A stretch of 5,788 nucleotides of DNA from Thermoplasmata archaeon (lineage in GTDB: Archaea; Thermoplasmatota; JAKEGO01), in assembly GCA_022615805.1 (NCBI GenBank), contig JAKEGO010000099.1:1-5788 (forward strand), given 5' to 3'. The position numbers and the translations under genes were made by a program. Positions 1 through 3,199 of the stretch are shown piece by piece (positions within the stretch are counted from its first letter, which is position 1; each line of letters opens with the position of its first letter). Below the pieces are notes generated by a model, which saw nothing but the letters and a program-made list of their open reading frames with translations, searched no databases and had not been told where the DNA came from.

Positions 1-435
1 CCCCACGAGTCGTTCATCGGTACCTACACGAACCAGTCTAGTTATGACGGAAGTGTGAGGACATCGTGGAGGCCGGATACGGGCTACTTCCTTTTCATCG
101 GCGGCGGCGCGTTGGCGCTCGTTTCCATCGCCGCATTCCTCAACGCGACCAAGGAGGATGCGTTGCCTCCCCGACGCCCGCCAGGAGGGGTCGCTGCCGT
201 GCCCTTATCACCACATCGGGTCCAGCGCCTCGCGGATGCGGACCGACCTGTGCGGGACACCCGGAATGGTCCGCCGGAGCCATCCCCCTCGACCCCGGAC
301 GACGACGACTTCATCGCGCATCCGATGGACGAGCGGGGGTTCGACCACGGGCGGCCTCCCGCATATGCGCCCCCCGAGGATGAAAGGTACTTCGACGACG
401 CGTCCTTCGACGACGGCCCGAGCGACGACCGGTAG
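1..435 (+). CDS. Membrane protein with acidic disordered tail, C-terminal part (5' end outside window)
   Basis: The frame is open from the first base, so this is the 3' end of a gene starting upstream; the GTG at 55 is only an internal in-frame codon. The visible 144 residues hold a short polar stretch, one hydrophobic helix (about residues 27-47, rich in Gly and Ala), then a Pro-rich linker and an acidic tail (about 99-144) with D/F/Y-containing clusters, ending in DDGPSDDR before the TAG. The segment W-x-P-x-TG-(F/Y)-x-L-x-(I/V)-GGG-x-LAL is shared with the last membrane helix of the downstream gene at 492-1832, which also carries a preceding FIG/FVG motif at similar spacing. I infer a paralogue that probably also has an N-terminal zinc ribbon and further helices upstream. 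The tail is far shorter than in the downstream protein and less Arg-rich. Specific function is unknown. Confidence 0.72.
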   Translation, partial: PHESFIGTYTNQSSYDGSVRTSWRPDTGYFLFIGGGALALVSIAAFLNATKEDALPPRRPPGGVAAVPLSPHRVQRLADADRPVRDTRNGPPEPSPSTPDDDDFIAHPMDERGFDHGRPPAYAPPEDERYFDDASFDDGPSDDR

Positions 436-478
436 GACGCGGACAGCACTCTTAAGAACTCCCGGACCAATTCCGGCG

Positions 479-485
479 GGAGGTG
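479..485 (+). promoter_or_regulatory. Strong Shine-Dalgarno site for the zinc-ribbon membrane protein
   Basis: GGAGGTG matches seven bases complementary to the usual archaeal 16S rRNA 3' end and lies six bases before the ATG at 492. It decides the start: the in-frame GTG at 483 lies inside this site and the GTG at 489 is too close. A strong site here, 56 bp after the preceding stop, fits a gene translated from within a polycistronic mRNA, in contrast to the apparently leaderless minus-strand genes. Confidence 0.75.
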
Positions 486-491
486 TTCGTG

Positions 492-1832
492 ATGAACGGG
501 TCCATATACTGCAACGAATGCGGGACCAGGTTCCCGTGGAACCTCTCCGCGTGCCCGAGGTGCAGAGCACCAGCAGACCGCCAGGGGCGCGGCTTCAGGG
601 GCCCGGCCTCTTCGAGGTACGTCGCCGCGGCGGTCCTCGCCATGATGGCAACGCTGATGCTCGTCGCCTCCTACTTCCTCCCGCTTTACGTTTGGGAGTC
701 GGATGATTCGAAACTGGAGGAGTACGCCGACCATGTCTGGTCCGACTTCGTGGGGGATGGCGAGAGCAAGGACTGGGATGACATCGACGACAGCGATTCG
801 ACGGTCGACCTCCACCTCCTCACCGGGGAGCTCATCATCGCGTCGATCGCACTGACCGGGCTCGCGTTCCTCCTCATCCTGGTGTCCGGCAACGCCCCCC
901 GACGGAGCGGGGCACTCGAGGTCATCGTCGTCGTGATGCTCGTGCTCGGCTCCTTGGCCGCTATCCTTGGTGCAGGGTACTATGCAGTTTCCCACCCTCA
1001 AGCGTGGGAGGAGGACCAGGACCCGACCAGCGATGCCGAGGGCCCCTGGGACGGGTTCGTCGGCAGCAGCGACCAATCGGAGTGGGGCCCCGGGACGGGC
1101 TTCATCCTCCTCGTCGGCGGCGGATTCCTCGCATTGTTCTCGAGGGCTGCCTACAGAAGTGCGCTGAGGAAGGATGCGGAACACGCACCTGCGCATTACG
1201 GCTATGATGGCCGTGGGCGGCCGCACCAGGATCGGGACATGCACCACGGCCCCGACCGTTATTACGGCCGCGGACAGGCGTACCCGGGTCATCGGGACGA
1301 TGCCTTCCGCGAACCCCGGTACGACGACCGCGACCGCGGCGCGCCGAGATATCGCGATGACCGATATCGCGGCGATCGCCGATGGGACGATGGCTACGAC
1401 GACCGCGGTCACAGCGACCGTGGGTATGGGAACGGCCATTCTGACGATCGGTGGAGGGATGATCGGTACGACGATCGCGGCCCGAGTGACGACGGTCCGC
1501 GCGACGACCGTTATAGCGACCGCGGGAATGGCGACAGTGGCACCACGGATGACGGGTATCGCGACGGAATGAACGACGATATCGGCAGGAGTGATGACGG
1601 GCGGGGTGGCGACCCGTACCGTGACGACGGGTACGATGACCGCCGCCCGCGGGATGACGGGTATCGCGGCGATCCATACCACGACAGGACAGGCGACGGG
1701 GGACAGGGCTACGAGCGACGTCGGGACGACGACTTCCTCGATGACCATCAAGACGATAGGCGCCAAGGCGGACCGCGGCCTCCCCCGCCGCCCCGACGTC
1801 AACGCCCACGCTCCAGCGATCCACGCTGGTGA
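492..1832 (+). CDS. Zinc-ribbon membrane protein with long Asp/Arg/Gly/Tyr-rich disordered tail
   Basis: Encodes 446 residues from the ATG chosen by its ribosome binding site. Residues 7-24 form a zinc ribbon with paired CxxC motifs (Cys 7, 10, 21, 24). Hydrophobic helices are predicted at about 42-64, 113-132, 143-164 and 204-218. With the ribbon inside, the two acidic loops (65-112, 165-202) would be outside and the tail cytoplasmic. Residues 225-446 are low-complexity and presumably disordered: by hand count, residues 271-430 hold 47 Asp, 34 Arg and 13 Tyr but only 2 Glu and no Lys. A Pro/Arg cluster follows near the end. It lies 56 bp after a related gene, so the two probably share an operon. 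N-terminal zinc ribbons followed by membrane helices are common in archaeal proteins of unknown function, and I cannot assign a role. A scaffold, a sensor or a nucleic-acid-tethering protein are all possible. Confidence 0.85.
   Translation: MNGSIYCNECGTRFPWNLSACPRCRAPADRQGRGFRGPASSRYVAAAVLAMMATLMLVASYFLPLYVWESDDSKLEEYADHVWSDFVGDGESKDWDDIDDSDSTVDLHLLTGELIIASIALTGLAFLLILVSGNAPRRSGALEVIVVVMLVLGSLAAILGAGYYAVSHPQAWEEDQDPTSDAEGPWDGFVGSSDQSEWGPGTGFILLVGGGFLALFSRAAYRSALRKDAEHAPAHYGYDGRGRPHQDRDMHHGPDRYYGRGQAYPGHRDDAFREPRYDDRDRGAPRYRDDRYRGDRRWDDGYDDRGHSDRGYGNGHSDDRWRDDRYDDRGPSDDGPRDDRYSDRGNGDSGTTDDGYRDGMNDDIGRSDDGRGGDPYRDDGYDDRRPRDDGYRGDPYHDRTGDGGQGYERRRDDDFLDDHQDDRRQGGPRPPPPPRRQRPRSSDPRW
1206..1781 (+). 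repeat. Degenerate short repeats coding for the D/R/G/Y tail
   Basis: Within the tail of the zinc-ribbon membrane protein, variants of GAYGACSGSGGNTAY recur with irregular spacing, for example around 1386-1408, 1461-1480, 1550-1569, 1623-1640 and 1652-1672. They encode variations of DDRGY and DDGYR. Spacing is not constant, and synonymous differences (GAC/GAT, CGC/CGG/CGT) between copies suggest old expansion with selection on the protein composition rather than a recent slippage event. The composition also keeps the antisense strand free of stops, giving a long spurious minus-strand reading frame. Confidence 0.7.
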
Positions 1833-1895
1833 GGGAGCAACCGGACCGAGGTCCAGAAGAGTACCGATGATGGGATCGACGGTCGGCATCGATGT

Positions 1896-2210
1896 CTACT
1901 TCGAACCGCGAGGTCGGACGTTCGCCGGCTCCACGGCCGGGAGCGGCGCCAGATTGCTCGATGCGAGTTCCTCGAATATCCTCTCGAGGACCCCATCGGG
2001 GGCCGAGCCGACCCACACCGTCTTTCGGCCGACCTGGAGGGTCGGAACGGCCTTGACACCCATACGCCAAGAACGGAAACGGTGGACGGCGGCGAGCGTC
2101 TCCCTGACCGCGATGCCGTGTTCCCGGCCGAGGATCATGACGCGCCTCCTGACTTCGGCCGAGTTCGGGTCGCTGAGGCTGAAGAACAGTTCGACCTCCA
2201 AATTGACCAT
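1896..2210 (-). CDS. Small thioredoxin/glutaredoxin-fold protein lacking active-site cysteines
   Basis: Encodes 104 residues. The pattern fits a thioredoxin-like fold: a first strand (VELFF, about 5-10), a helix (16-31), a second strand and helix, then the cis-proline motif AVPTL (Pro56), a strand pair with VGRKTVWVG, and a final helix (about 72-83). Where redox-active members carry CxxC after the first strand, this one has DPNS (residues 14-17), and the whole protein has no cysteine. It therefore cannot do dithiol chemistry and more likely binds peptides or acts as an adaptor. The last 20 residues are a Pro-rich extension. The ATG start is supported by a TATA box 28 bp upstream. There is no signal peptide, so it should be cytoplasmic. 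Its 3' end converges on the zinc-ribbon membrane protein gene with 63 bp between the stops. Fold assignment is from motif reading only. Confidence 0.75.
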   Translation of the reverse strand: MVNLEVELFFSLSDPNSAEVRRRVMILGREHGIAVRETLAAVHRFRSWRMGVKAVPTLQVGRKTVWVGSAPDGVLERIFEELASSNLAPLPAVEPANVRPRGSK

Positions 2211-2233
2211 GGCATTCTTTGAGGGCCGTTGCC

Positions 2234-2242
2234 CTTTATAAT
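2234..2242 (-). promoter_or_regulatory. TATA box for the thioredoxin-fold gene
   Basis: Read on the minus strand this is ATTATAAAG, preceded by the purine-rich AAGAAGGG, which could serve as a TFB-recognition element. Its centre lies about 28 bp from the A of the ATG at 2210. Archaeal transcription starts about 25-28 bp after the TATA centre, so the transcript would start at or next to the ATG. No ribosome binding site is seen before the ATG, which fits a leaderless mRNA. Confidence 0.65.
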
Positions 2243-2288
2243 CCCTTCTTATCGAGAACGACGATCTGAATGCCGGTCGGTGGGAGGA

Positions 2289-3176
2289 TCATCGCTTGAT
2301 GAGGACGACCTCGACGTCGAAATGGAGGGTCTTCCCGACGACCTCCCTGTTGTAGTCGAGCGTGAACTTCTCGGTGCCGACATCGACGACGATGCCGAAG
2401 GACTTTTTCGAGGGAAGTCCGGCGCCCCAGGGGTCCTTTGCGGCGAACTCGCCCTTCGTGGTGTCCCCGACGGACGGGAAGTGCTCGATCGTGATGTTGC
2501 CATCCGCCCCGCCATCTACGTCCTGCACGGCCACCGGCCACGGGAAGGTGTCGATCTCGCCGATGCGGGGGTCGTTGAACAGGGTGACGATGAAGTCCTC
2601 CGATATCGAGATGACCGTGACGTTCCATCCGAAGTTGAAGTGGCCGAACGTCAGGTTGATCGGGGGTGCGCCTTCCGCAGGGTCGTAGTTGGGACCGTAG
2701 GTCTCGTTGAACCTGTCCATGGGGACCCTCTCGTAGACCGGGAACTCCTGCACTAGGTCGACGGTGACGAGGAGGTCCTCGTCCGTGAGGCCGTATCCCC
2801 TCTCCGGGATTATCGTGAACGTCGTCGTGTCGCCCTGTTTGAGGTCGATGCATGCGGTCTCGAAGTCCTCGAGGAGCGAACCGCTCCCCAGCACGAACTC
2901 GAGGGGCTCCCACCTGGAGTCGTCCTCGGGGTGCTGGTACCCCGGCGACTTGGGCCACATGTCGTCGTCCGCGTCGACCTCCTCCCGGTTGGTATCGAAG
3001 ACAGAACCGTCATCGAAATAACCCACGTACCACACGTAGAGGGCATCGCCCATGGTGGCCTTCTTCTCCTTCGCCCTCTCCTCCGCCGGCGGGTTCATCC
3101 ATGCGGCAATGAGCAGCACCACGATGATGCCGATCGCCAGTTCGTAAATCAGGTACCTGTTCTCCTCTAGGGTCAT
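2289..3176 (-). CDS. Membrane-anchored FKBP-type peptidyl-prolyl cis-trans isomerase
   Basis: Encodes 295 residues; FKBPs catalyse cis-trans isomerisation of X-Pro bonds and assist folding. An N-terminal anchor helix (about 11-27) is followed by a charged linker and an FKBP domain: YVGYFDDGSVFD (50-61, with the pocket Phe-Asp at 60-61), EFVLGSGSLLEDFE (93-106) and the pocket Tyr in RGYG (126-129). The C-terminal GKTLHFDVEVV (281-291) matches the closing strand of SlyD-like and archaeal FKBPs. Residues 64-90 are an acidic insertion with two Trp in a loop that is normally short. Residues 184-222 resemble 259-295, suggesting a duplicated flap/closing-strand unit. Several N-x-S/T sequons support an extracytoplasmic domain. 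I chose the ATG at 3176 over the in-frame GTG at 3185 because the TATA box would start transcription near 3177. The protease gene ends 23 bp upstream. Confidence 0.86.
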   Translation of the reverse strand: MTLEENRYLIYELAIGIIVVLLIAAWMNPPAEERAKEKKATMGDALYVWYVGYFDDGSVFDTNREEVDADDDMWPKSPGYQHPEDDSRWEPLEFVLGSGSLLEDFETACIDLKQGDTTTFTIIPERGYGLTDEDLLVTVDLVQEFPVYERVPMDRFNETYGPNYDPAEGAPPINLTFGHFNFGWNVTVISISEDFIVTLFNDPRIGEIDTFPWPVAVQDVDGGADGNITIEHFPSVGDTTKGEFAAKDPWGAGLPSKKSFGIVVDVGTEKFTLDYNREVVGKTLHFDVEVVLIKR

Positions 3177-3199
3177 TCGGTCCACCCAATCCTGTACCC

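Noticed and set aside
449..476. CTCTTAAGAA and the CCGGA-CCAAT-TCCGG inverted repeat before the zinc-ribbon membrane gene, considered as promoter and operator
   Set aside because: TTAAGA is a poor TATA box and the five-base arms are short. The strong ribosome binding site and short gap favour co-transcription with the upstream gene, although a weak internal promoter cannot be excluded.
1843..1854. GGACC-GA-GGTCC inverted repeat between the convergent stop codons, considered as a bidirectional terminator
   Set aside because: The loop is only two bases and no T-run follows on either strand, while archaeal termination mainly depends on T-rich tracts. It may be chance.
84..1889. 601-codon open frame on the minus strand, antisense to the two zinc-ribbon-type membrane genes
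   Set aside because: It is a composition shadow. GAC, CGC and GGC codons on the plus strand read as GTC, GCG and GCC on the minus strand, so stops are rare. The product is Val/Ala/Ile/Pro-rich without recognisable domains, whereas the plus frame has a zinc ribbon, a ribosome binding site and a paralogue.
1102..2070. 322-codon minus-strand frame rich in Arg, Gly and His
   Set aside because: It overlaps both the plus-strand membrane protein and the thioredoxin-fold gene in another frame, has no domain signature, and shows the low-complexity bias of a shadow.
3183..3185. GTG as start of the FKBP gene, giving three extra residues
   Set aside because: It lies only about 19 bp from the TATA centre, upstream of the expected transcription start, so it would not be on the message from that promoter.
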